Assembly (NCBI GenBank): GCA_033065855.1
Contig: JAVXUO010001613.1
Location: 124,001 to 188,000 of the forward strand
Reading direction: 5' to 3'
Source: Escallonia rubra
Lineage: Eukaryota; Streptophyta; Magnoliopsida; Escalloniales; Escalloniaceae
DNA length: 64,000 bases
The notes under the pieces: model-generated
What the model saw: only the letters and a program-made list of their open reading frames with translations
What the model was told of the DNA's origin: nothing
Databases searched by the model: none
Shown: piece by piece, positions 23,185 through 34,600 of the stretch
Layout: the number at the start of each line of letters is the position of its first letter
Numbering within the stretch: position 1 is the stretch's first letter
Position numbers and translations under genes: made by a program

Positions 23185-25540
23185 ATGGAATCAACAGCAG
23201 CACCACCATTCCCTTGTTGTGGACCGAAGCCCGACGGTCCCTCTCCTCTCCGGGAAGGTATTTTAAACCTCTTGTCCCGATGGACCGCCCTTCAAATTGC
23301 TGTCAAAAACGAGTGGGGCGGCCGCGATTCCCTCAAGAAATCCGAGCAGCTTGCCTCCGATATCCTCTCTTTGTTGTCTCAATCGAAAGGTAAATAATTA
23401 GCTCTTTCGGTATGTCTTTCCAAAAGGGATTCGAAATTTATATGCTCCAGAAATTAAATTGGTGTTTCCAATTCCATAACAAAAAGATGGGTATTTTTCT
23501 CCTTTTTTTTTTTGCTTTGGGTATTTGCAATTGGTGAGGACATACATTAGAGTACCTTGGTCATAATTTGATTATTGCTGCTTTTGATTTGCAGCACCAC
23601 TCCATGTTGAAAATTTGGAGAATTTGCTACATGAGACACTGTTACTTACTTTCAACACAGAGATTGAGGATGGCAGCATTGAGGAGGTACATTTTTCTAC
23701 TTAATTGCAGGCTTTGTTTTCTTAATTCTGTCTCTCGAGAATCGAGATTAATGATCAGGCGACTATGGAATCCATCGTCGCTTAAATGATTCCAATTAAC
23801 CAGTTTGCGCAGGAAAGTTATTACCACTCTACTATCAAAGAAAATGATAACTTGTTAGAAGATATCCAATTTTTTCATGATAGCACAAATTTGCGTGCTT
23901 CTTACTAGCTTCTTTTCAAAATTTTGAGTCTCTTTGACTTTGACTGATTCCAAGGACATAGATAAAGCACTTGCTGACACTTTTAACAAGAGTATCTTCT
24001 GTATTTCCTACGGAAAATTGAGAGGTGAAGCCCAAATTGTTTAGATAGTCGATAAAAAAGGTGCATTATGCGTTATGACACCAAAAACGTTAATTGAGAC
24101 CCTTAATACCTTGACTGCTTAGAATGCTCGAGGCACAAATCGTTAACCTATCTTGTCTACACCGATAAAAAAGGTGCATCATGCGTTATGACACCAAAAA
24201 CGTTAATTGAGACCCTTAATACCTTGACTGCTTAGAATGCTCGAGGCACAACTCGTGAACCTATCTTGTCTACACCTGAGCTAATATGACCTCGTACACG
24301 AGCTTTTCCCCTAGCAACAAACGCACCTTTCAAGCCACAATTAGTCCCCTTTAGAGGCTGTTGATATCTGGAAAAAGATGGCTGGGTTGATGTTGACCAA
24401 CAAGTGGGGAGAGAAAACTTGGCTATGAATATTTGGTAGACAGTTCAGCGTGAAATTGACCAAGAATAAAGCCAAGGCATGGCATTCTTGCAACGATGCT
24501 AACGGCTAACAACAGAAAACGCGGTACCTTCTAAATCAGAAATGTTTAGGGACACAGTGACTCGCTAAATGGCTCGTGACTCTCATGATGCTCTATCATT
24601 TCCTCCCAGGACAATTTCTCGTTTTCTAATCCATGTTGCAAAGTTTGGTCTGGGCTTAGAGCAATGGGTATCACCTAAATATGCCACGGTACCTGGTGAA
24701 AAGGACCTCCATGTGACCGTGAAAGGTGCCAGGATCTTGGATTGGTGGATGAGAGCAGGACCAGGGCACTGCCATTTTTTGGCTTTCTTGAGAGGTCAGC
24801 TCGGTTTGACCTATGCTTGAGACGGAAAACATTAAACATTTTGCCTTTTGAGACTGCTAGATATTGAAACTTGTAGCCACACGAGCGGTCAGCACTGCAA
24901 CTGACAAAGGGATGTGGTATGGTTGTGGAAGGCTTGCTTTACTTCCTAGACTTCATCCATGCCGCGCAATCATGATCTATGATCCATTTTCAAAACAACA
25001 TTCTTATAAATGCACCGTTCTCCATCAATATTGTAGAGGATCTGGGTCGGAGTTAATGTCCTAAGGCATTAAAACATACTCTCGCCAGAGACCAAGGTAT
25101 CCAATTCCCAAAAAGTATCTGAGACGCTGTAATTTGGAGGCTTCTTTGCTCACACCTCTCAAGTTGGCCTAAGCTTCTTCCATGTCCTCCTTGGACTTTT
25201 TCTTTACCTGATCAGTGCAGGCGGGGATTTAGTTAACTGCTTCTGTTTTTACAGATCAAACCTTGTTGGATATTACTTGGCAGGATTGTCATCACTTCCT
25301 CGTATGACTACGCTAGCACCAATCATAAATCTTAAGTGTTCATATTCTCTGGGTGTAGCATTAATATTCCCCGACCGGCTAGTTTTAGCATTCATGTTTT
25401 CTTAAGAAGTACATGGGATCCAGATCTATGCTCTTGTCTTCAAGCTGCAACTTAGTACTTGATGCTCTTTTCTTTCAACTAACAAGCAGGTTGCAGAACG
25501 CTTGACGATCTTACATGAAGAATACTTGCAAGGAAATTGA
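23185..25540 (+). CDS. TSR2: Pre-rRNA-processing protein TSR2, C end apparently shortened
   Basis: Three exons, 23185-23389, 23595-23686, 25490-25540, giving 115 residues. It contains the TSR2 signature: F/L-REGI, WTALQIAVKNEWGGRDSLKK, then NLLHETLLLTFNTEIEDGS and IEEVAERLTILHEEYLQGN. TSR2 escorts ribosomal protein eS26 and is needed for 20S pre-rRNA processing. Yeast and human proteins are about 190-205 residues; here a TGA follows directly after QGN, and the in-frame codons after it still read SVHSARAN, like the usual GNY.S(V/I).KLR.AN tail. GT-AG junctions with spliced-looking sequence lie downstream, so the mRNA may carry 3' UTR introns. The start has A at -3 and G at +4. A five-codon uORF (ATG at 23168) ends in TAATG, overlapping this start. 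The Arabidopsis relative I recall is At3g22510. Confidence 0.85.
24051..24276. repeat. 113-bp direct tandem duplication in TSR2 intron 2
   Basis: Units 24051-24163 and 24164-24276 both start GATAAAAAAGGTGCAT and run through ATGACACCAAAAACGTTAAT, CCTTGACTGCTTAGAATGCT and CTATCTTGTCTACACC, with only a few differences. Recent local duplication with no coding role. Confidence 0.92.
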
Positions 25541-26100
25541 AGTGTACATAGTGCCAGAGCAAATATACAAGAAGATTTTGTTCGCATGATAGGAATCCTT
25601 TCTAAATTGGATGCAAGTCCTTTCCAAATATGCTTTACCTGTCAACGATAACAAGTAAGATATTGTAGTCTTTGGCCTAGGACTTATGCTTGCCGTGTAT
25701 AATTCAGAATCCATGCTTCTCATCTATTTTTCCTTTCAGTTTTCGTTCTTTTGGTTTATATCTTGCAGGCTGTCTAGAGGAGCCACCTATGAATTTGGAA
25801 GCGTCAATAGCCAGTCACGAGATTTTCTGTTGAAGGTAATTGTCTGCACTTTATCTTATACTAATTACGGAACATTTTGGAGGCTGTATGGAATGATGAT
25901 GTTGAAGATCGAGTAGTATTTTGATTTTTTCTACGACATCACTAACTTATCCTCTTGCAGGTGTTTCGGTAAGGAAGTTTCGATACATGCAAAAAATGGA
26001 ACTTCGAGCACAACTTGGGGAAAAGTTGACTCGTCAATGAGGGTACAAAGTACAAACAGGTCATATGACTGATTTGTGTATGTAATAGATACACTTTTAG
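25541..26100 (+). other. Likely TSR2 3' UTR with two downstream exon-like segments
   Basis: After the TGA, a plausible donor (AACAA|GTAAGA) lies at 25652. A segment 25769-25835 is bounded by TTGCAG and AAG|GTAATT, and another acceptor (CTCTTGCAG) ends at 25960. They look like exons of the same transcript. None gives a TSR2-like tail in a frame I can trust. Confidence 0.4.
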
Positions 26101-28030
26101 ATTAATGTGGTTAAGTATATTGGTATTCCTGTCTTCCCTTCTATTTGGCAGATCAGATTGAACTAGCAGTCCACCTCAAAATGAATAACCCAAGACCCAT
26201 TATGCTACATTAGACTACTCCATAATTGTTGAAGCGAGCAGTTAAAATCAGGTATATATGGTGATTTATGAAAAAAACAGCTTAGGTTGTATGAGAACCA
26301 GTAAACCAAGACAAAACCTTCAAACAGAGAAAGCACCAAGGAAAAGTTCGATAACTAGCTACACAGACTTCTTTGCAACACAAAATAACCATCTTAGGTG
26401 GATTACTTGCCCATAATGAGTTGCAAATAAGCAATTCAAGTATCTCAGGAAAAATTTGATGAATTCACCTTTGTACTTTACGTTACAAAATAAAAAGGGT
26501 AATCTGCAGCTAACTCCAATATTTGCTCGTTATCTTTTTCGAGGAGTAACGGGGATACAAAGCATCAGGCAATAGTGAACGTTAAGAGATAAGGAAATCA
26601 ATGAAGCATATTGGTTGGTTTTGATGGTTAAAGGGCGGGAAGTGAAGCATATCGGTAATCAGTTGCCTTTGCGAAACAAGTTATGATATCATGTAGCCAA
26701 TGATGGGAAGTGTCTCCGGTGCTTTCTAGTTTTCGAGGCTGTACTAGATCCAAAAAGGAAGGAAAGCCTTCATGCTTTCAGGCTTTCTCCACATAGGAAT
26801 CCATTCATGGTATGCCTGTGCATGTTTGTGGGTGTCCATGGGTGGGTGGGTGTGGCATTCAACTTAAGCTCAGAAGGAGTTCAACTTGTTGATTCGTAGC
26901 TTGATTGGAGGATTTCGTTAGTAGAATATGAGCAGGCTTGGATTTCATTTCCTTCCATCGACGACAAGTTTGTACTTCTAGTCAAGCCAAAGGGCAATTG
27001 ATTACAGGAGTGGTCGATGACTTCTCATCAGTCATCTCCATGCATGTCTAAAATGGTGAGACGAAGATTCCTACATGTAGCAATGTACAAGAGGAATTGA
27101 AGAAATCAAGCTCTTTCCAGCTTTGCGCTTTGTTGGCAACTGGTTCTAGATCCAATTAAGGGACTGGAAAGTTCTTTCTACAATCTCGAGAACCCATGCC
27201 TGCAGGTGTGAAAAGATATACATTATCGCAATGTGCAACAGAACATCTCAAAGAATTCAGGACGATACATCGCTCAATAATCTTAGAGATAGCAACACCA
27301 ATTGTAAACAAAACTGTGATAGAAGACCTGCATGACCAAGCATTCAACAATCCTGCCATGTTTCTCATGTTCTTAGGGACCAACTACGAGGTTGTTTGGT
27401 GTCATGGTGTGTGTCTAAGCATTGAATAGCACAGTTATAGGGCACCCATATTCTGTATTGCAGATTAGCTTTATATGCATGGGAGAATATTTCCCTATGT
27501 GTAGCTCAAAAGCATTGAGTTCCATCAATGTGTAGCAACAATCTTAGCATAGAGTTCTTCTCCAGAACATGTAGCTAGATGACTAATTGAAGGTGAGGGA
27601 CAGTCATATCTAAATTGGAACCCAACTATACAGTTAATATCCAAGCAAGCTCGCAATTAGTTTGTGGATTCTGTAGCCTTGATTCTGCCATACTCTTCAT
27701 CTGCTTTGATCTCCTAAATCACATTTTATAGTTCTGCACAAAGATTATGTAGCGACCACCGATTAATGTAGCAAAAAAATTTCGAAAACACTAAAATGTT
27801 TAAGCGGATAGAATGGATAGCAAGACCTTTAACATCATGTTAAGTTTGTTATGAAGATTTCAGGAAGCCCACATATACACTATGAGACCAAGTTGACCTG
27901 AAAGCTTAACCCAATAATATTTGGTCCATCTAAGTATGCATGCTAAATTTATTTTTTTAAACTAACTCGATTTGTGACTAAGTAGCTCCATGCGTGCATC
28001 TCAACTAAGTTAACAACGTGTATGATGCTT
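26101..28030. other. Intergenic, no gene recognised
   Basis: About 1.9 kb of AT-rich sequence. Open frames on both strands near 27156-27429 overlap each other, lack introns or known domains, and I give them no weight. A GTGGGTGG-type G-rich patch is at 26826-26852. Confidence 0.45.
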
Positions 28031-28560
28031 AACAAAAACTGATTAAAGTTGTTTTTTTAAGATGACAATTCAATAGCTAAAAATAAATCATTAATCATTG
28101 GATGACACACGCCATCCCCGCCTGGCATCCCCGTTAACCCTTGTGAACTCCAGGAATGGCAATTACTTTATCCAAGAACTAGGGTTTCAAAGGGACTCTA
28201 TCTTGATGCCCCAGGATAAGGCCCAAGACCAGCCTCGGGTCCTACTTCTGTTAGGGTTTTGATGCCTAAGCCTATATAAAGCAGATCCCTTCATTTATCC
28301 AAACAAATATTCACACACAAACATAATCATTTTCTTGCTTTTTCACAGTTTTACTCCGACTGTTATGGTCTAACTTAAGCATCAAAGAGTTTCCTCTCAA
28401 CAATCCATCTACAGTCACTCTTTTTCAGTCATGCATGTTATTATTTTGAGTCGTGATTCCCGGTCAATTTTCTAGCAGCAACAAATTAGCACCATCGATG
28501 AGACTGCATCAGGAATCACGACCTTGATACTTCTTCTAATGGATCTCAAATTCAATGATC
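28030..28560 (+). mobile_element. LTR-element fossil: LTR 3' part and primer-binding region (Ty3/gypsy, Tat-like)
   Basis: The segment has a TATATAAAG promoter-like box (28274-28282), a leader of about 200 bases, and then CAAATTAGCACCATCGATGA at about 28483. This aligns with the CAAATTGGCGCCGTCTGTGG primer-binding region that starts the internal part of Tat-type Ty3/gypsy elements; most differences are G-to-A. No coding part follows. It is a broken, old fragment, and its boundaries are approximate. Confidence 0.45.
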
Positions 28561-29914
28561 CAACCAAGATCGTCACGGCAATCGTCGAACCAATCGTTCT
28601 CGCGATCGGCGCATGACCACCCTACTGGTCGAACCACTGATTGGATGGAATATCGTCACATCAATGTGACGTCTAACGCTCGCATTTTTTTCCTTTTTAT
28701 TTGTTTTTCAATTATTAAATGGAGACATTAGCTTAAATGGCTAGGCAAATTACACGGCGATGATCGTGCCAGGTGTCTCCAAGATTTATTTTTTCTATTA
28801 TTGACATATCTGCCCTGGATAGAATTTAATGGCTGCTCATGTCCATCCAATTCTGGTCTTTTTTGGTTCAAATACAAATGTTTGAATGTTGGGTGCTTAA
28901 CCTATAGTGGGATGATACTTCCAGAGTACAACTTTGGCATTAATCCTAAAGTTAAAATAGTTATTCATGTAGAGGGATTTAATAGAGTTTTATGGAGATT
29001 TTTAACCATAAGTCCGAAAAACACCTTTAAATTTAAAAAACTTCTAAGGAAAGTGGCTTAATACCTATTAAAAGTCCAAAATACCTTTGATTTTATAAAA
29101 CCCAAAAAGGGTTTCTAAGGGAAAAGGCTTAAAATTATACTCATGAGTCAAAAACACTCTTACTTTAAAACAAACTTAGAATTAAAAAGGATATTTTAAA
29201 GGAAAAAAATTGTTTAACCATCTAACTTCGTACATGCTTATATGTCTAGTATAAACGCATAGATAAATATCATGCTTTCTTTACGATGACAATGATTTGT
29301 CAGCATCTCTTATACAACCACCTAAATGTCATCTGGAGGTCAATCCTAAAAATATCTTGTACGAAGTTGCAAATTTTGCACCCTGCTGCGATGCTGTAGA
29401 GTAATATTAGTCGAGCCACTCCCATCCCTTCCTGTTACACTCTTGTTAAACAACTTTTATGTGCTCCACGATATTCTTTCTCCTACACCTTCTACGTGTT
29501 TTTACTTTGTGGTCAAGCTCTTAACATTATAGATTACTTTTAATATTCACAAATTTGGTGCAGTTTCCTCATTGATTAAATAATTAGTATTGTCAGTGAA
29601 ACATGTTCAACACGATAATACATATGTCCCATACTTCGTGTTCGCCTATGAAGTGTGGGAGTGCCAAAATGGGTAAAACATCGACATTTGGTGTGGGTTG
29701 GGTGCATGTCCGCTAATTTTGATTTATTTTTTTAATCTTTTAAATACCGGATGCGGCTGGGATACAACATTGTGCGTATCGAATTTTTGGGGGATGGAAA
29801 CATACTTTTAAAAGACTTTTCAGGGGTCAAAACATAAAACATAAGATTTGCGGGTCAAATCATAAATAAGAAAACATGTACTTGGGCTAATAATGGGACA
29901 GATCTTCTTAATTA
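28561..29914. other. Intergenic, simple A-rich repeats, no gene seen
   Basis: Between 28985 and 29220, AAAAGTCC, ACACCTTTAAATTT and AAAGGCTTAA-type motifs recur loosely at about 70-80 bases. No supported coding region. The promoter of the PHD gene should lie at the right end. Confidence 0.45.
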
Positions 29915-30041
29915 ACTTTGAAGAGGAGAGAGAGGGACAAAGAGAGAGAGAGAGCAGCGGCGGCGAAGCAACGAGGCCACCGGCGACTCCTGCGACGAGC
30001 AGCGACGACAGGCCGCCACCGCCGGCAGCATTTTCCGAAAG
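29915..30041 (+). other. Likely 5' UTR exon of the PHD-finger gene
   Basis: A GC-rich, GA-repeat-bearing segment (GAGAGAGAGAGAGC then CGGCGGCG) stands out from its AT-rich surroundings and ends in a strong donor, CGAAAG|GTAAGT, at 30041. The next coding exon begins at 31697 with an in-frame TAG just before its ATG, so this segment would be non-coding leader. The pairing is inferred and the transcript start is approximate. Confidence 0.55.
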
Positions 30042-31696
30042 GTAAGTTTTCCTTTCTTCCTCTCCTCTCGTTTACTGTATTTTTATATTTTGCTATCAGG
30101 TAAGCTCTACGCCTCGACCATTTTTTTTTCGGGTGTGACTTAAAGCTATGAATGCAAATCAAAATCCTCCACCTCCACCTCTCCACCCAATTTTTACGTT
30201 TGTGACTTGGTGTACTCTCGGTCGCTGAGCTTTCACTTGAAGAGCCGGAGTTGGGGGCCGTCTGTTTTACGGATGATGGTGATGGAGAGAGAGATGAAGG
30301 TGAAGATGTTGTAGCCATGGAGTCGTTAGATACTTGACGAATTACTATTTTAATGCGCTTGTTTTTATGATGGTGTAATCACCAATAGTTTGACCTTTTG
30401 AACTCTGCTAATGCCTACTTTTGAAATTTTGATGCTACTGATATTATGATGTATTTGGTGGTGGTTATTATGTTTTTGATGGTATTGTGGAACGATCAAG
30501 TTAAATTGCCCTACATATCTGTTTATACTCTTTCTTAAGATTCAAATGGCCCCGGTTTCCTTTAGAAGTTCAATAGTAAGTATGCATATTTGAAATTGTA
30601 TACACAAAATTTTCAATACCGCACCCTTAACCTAAAATTTTCAAAAAGGTTGTATCCATGTATCCGCACCCACACCCGCATCGGTGCTTCATAGGTGATT
30701 GTCGTCCACCATAACTTTTTTGGTTATGGCTCTTTTCCAAAGTATTTGCTTTCCCATTTCTCCTAAAGGCTAATTTACCCTTTCCATTTAATATTCGCTG
30801 ACATGGCTATGTCTTGTAGAGTACCCTTGGCAAACTTTAGCTCATTGGCAGCAGATAAAGTGCGAGCACTTAGTACTTATGATTATTGCAAAAGAAGCCT
30901 GTGAAGAGGGTATCTGTACAAGTACCCTGCTTCTTCATATGGGAGCAAAATCCTTACAAGTCTACCTTGTATGTTCTCAAGCTATTGAACCTTGTAACTC
31001 TCATAAGATCCCACCGAAAATCTTTCAATCTTCCTTTTTGTCCAGGAGGAAGAACCGTGTGATGACCACATTAAAGACCAAGCGAGACTGTTGTCATTTC
31101 CCTGATCCCCTTGACCAGAAATTGCTCGCAATAAAGAAAGTACAATAGGTGAGTCAAGGACAGGATATTGTTTGCACCTATCCTCAATTTGGATTTTGCT
31201 GCATATATCTCTCAAATTAGTGCATATATAACGCACACGGTATGGTTGTCCTGTATAAGGACTTTCAATTACATAGAAAATGATTTAACACTGGTATTAT
31301 CAGTTCTGATAGGCTACCAATTTGCTTATTGAAAAAGTGCTATATACCATTTGTTCAGCTAATGCATTTAATGATATGTAGTGTGTATTTCCTTGAATGA
31401 TAAAATTCAAAGGAGTAACTTACAACTCATATTGTGAAGACTCCTAGGAAGCATATATGTTTAAAAAGAATCAGAAATGTGAGGACATATATATATATAC
31501 TTGTTTTGCAACTCATGGACATTTTCTGAAGAATCATATGAACCAGTATTATTCTTTGATCATACTCTATGATCCCAAATTTGCTACTCCCAGAGCAAAT
31601 ATAGGCCTATACAAGTGTAAATATTTGTTGCCATCTGATGATATCCAAATGGCATTGTGTACTGTTCAACAGTGCAATTACTTGTCAAGCTAGAAG

Positions 31697-34600
31697 ATGG
31701 AGCAGATGGAAGTTGATGTTCCTGATGAAAGCAATGAAAGCAGCACTGGGACTAAGGAAAATGGCTTTCACCTTTATCCAGTTTCTCCTTTTGATTCAGG
31801 GGAAGGTTTGCCATATGCTCCCGTAGATTGGCCCAAACCTGGTGATAAGTGGACCTGGAGGGTGGGGAAGAGGATTGCAGCCTCTGGCTACTTTCTGGAT
31901 AGGTACTTATATCTTCCCCATCGTTTTCAAGGCCTGCGAAAGAGGAAGGGTTTTGCGAGCAAACTTTCAGTCGAAGAGTATATCCGCACAGCATTTCCTA
32001 GCGTAGATGTTATTGCATTTTTCGCCTCATTCAGTTGGAAAATTCCCTCAGAAAAGTTAAATGAGACAAAAGGTGAGTTTCATTTAAGCTTTTTCATGAC
32101 ATTCCTTAGCTTTATTTCTTACGAAGTGCAAAGTTTTATGTGGTATGATGATGTAAACTTTTTACTATAACCGTGCCATTAGAAGATCATTATGTTATGC
32201 CTATAAAAATAATACATACTTCCACATTTTTCAATTATTCGAAAATTGCCTAAACCTGTATAGCCATATTAAGGTACATGTTTGCCAGAAGATCATGAGG
32301 GGCTCTAGTGTCCAAAAGCATATGGCTAAAACCAATTTCGAGTGAGGGATACACAGCTTCTTATATTGCAGCCAATATGCCAGATCACCTTCTCTGTTGC
32401 TATGATATGACAAATGTCAGTTTTTGCTAAGCAAAAATTGACTGGACATCAAAGTTTTTTTTCCTTGTTTGATGAATGATTTATTCGGCGGGACTTATAA
32501 TTGGGCATCTAGGCACTATGCTGCCTTTCTCTCTCTGTCTCCCTCACTTTGTATAAATACATGTGTATGTATTCTTAAAACAAAGTTTCCACCTGATATA
32601 GAAATTAAAATGAAACCCATTATCAGTGCATTATTAGCAATAACATATGGAGACAATTTTGTGAGCATGTAGAAAGTATCGGTTAGTTAAACTTGTCTTT
32701 ACGTTGAACGATAAATTGTGTCAATGAATTGAATTAGGCCGTCTAAGTAACGAGTATGAAACTCGTGATGCCTGTTATCTTCCTTAAGAATTATCTTATG
32801 TGCATGCGCAATTGCTTGCAAGAAGGTAGTTTAGAGGAGATAAGCTTGGCAAAATTAAGCCCGAGCTTGACTTTGGCAGACCTTGGAGTGAATTGGGTTG
32901 ATTGCTTCTTGCTTGTTTGCTTTCAGCTTATAGGCAAAATAATTGTTGCTTTAACCTTTTAAATTTTCATTGCCATTTTGCAACATGTGCCTTCTTTCGG
33001 ATAAACTTTGGAGTACTAAATTGATGCAGATTAGCTGATTACTCCATTTTTGTCGTGCGTTGATCTTATTGTTTACGTAGTAGGTCTTGAAATTTTAAAA
33101 AGGGATAATTCTATTTTAGTCCCTTATACTTTGCTCCGTTTTCTAAATCAATCCCTGAATTCCTATTTTCTTGAAACTTGTCTTTGTATTACGTTTCGTC
33201 ATCATTTTAGTCCTTCCGTTAATTTTTCCTGTTAAATTGAGGGTTAAATTTGTCATTTTATGCTTTTTAAGCACGTCACACCCTTTCTCCGCTACAATTG
33301 CCGCCTGCAACCACCGATGCCCTGCCATCGTTGTTGCACATCCCTTCCCTAAACAAATCCAACCCCCATCACTGCTTCCACAGTCCACACCTATCATGCA
33401 AACAACCAATCTTGCACCAAGAACTTCATATCACAAAATCATTAACCAGTTAACCAACAAATTCCACCCAGTTGTTCAACTACTCAAAAGCTTAAAAACA
33501 AGCTCCCAATTGCTCAAGACGACATGCCCTTCAAACCAGTAAAGTATAAAATAAAAAAACTGCCATGCCAAAATCCATATTTCACCTCCACGACCCAAAC
33601 AAAACCCCCAATCTTGAGGTTCAAACCACCACAGATACTCGAGTAGAAATCCAAAGAAAACCCGGATATCTCTGCTTGTGCAGCACATGTGTGTGGAGTT
33701 AGATTGAAGCATTTTGTCAAACACCTAGAGTGCAATATTCTGTCCCACTTTGTATGTGGCATAATCACAACCATTAGAACTCACCCATTACACAAACTTT
33801 TCAAATTTCTCCAAATACAGCATGTATGCAGTTACTGCCGTAACACAAAGAGCTTGGAAACATAAGAACATGTGCTTTGTGGGTTTTGGATTGGATGAAA
33901 CTTGAATAATAAAAAACTTTTATATCCAACAGATCAGACGGTCGCTAGAGCTCGGCATCGATCCTCTCCGTGCTCGACAATCACCACCTCCTCTTCCACC
34001 GCCAACTCCTCCTCCATCGCCACCATCACTGGGTCAATGTTTTGGGTGATGTTGTGGTAGGTGTGTTGGGTTAATGGCTGTTGGGTGGTGAGGGTCGGCG
34101 GCATCTGAAGAGATGAGAGAGAGAGAGATAGAGTAGAGGGACTTGAGTGGTGAAGGAAGGCTGCTATGACGAAAATGTCCCTAAATTTTTAATAGAAATG
34201 CTAATGGAGGGGTTAAGTTGATGACGGAGCATAGTATAATGATCAGTTTTAAGAATTTAGCAATATAGGGACTAAATTAAAAAAGCGGGTAAACTACAAG
34301 GGACCAAACTCATATTATCCCTTTGAAAAATTCGAAACCTTTTTGTTGATTTTTTATGAACATATTTCTTAGTGCTGCAAACCTACATAATGTAAGCTAC
34401 CAATAATTTCTGGTTAAAGTTATCATGCATTCAAGCATTAGTACATTTTACATGACGGCAAGCACAGTGAATCTTATGCGAATCTTACTTGCCTTCTATT
34501 ATCTCAGACCACTTCCTAGAAACACATTAACGCGACAGACAATAAACAAACTATCCACTATAGTAATTTTTCGCATGAAAGTGCTTTCAACTTCCTTTAT

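Noticed and set aside
26560-29061. Short frames in the TSR2-PHD gap as possible genes
   Set aside because: No domain, no splice support and no base-composition shift.
29908-30318. Leftward Ser-rich 136-residue frame
   Set aside because: It lies over a likely 5' UTR exon and simple GA repeats; no family match.
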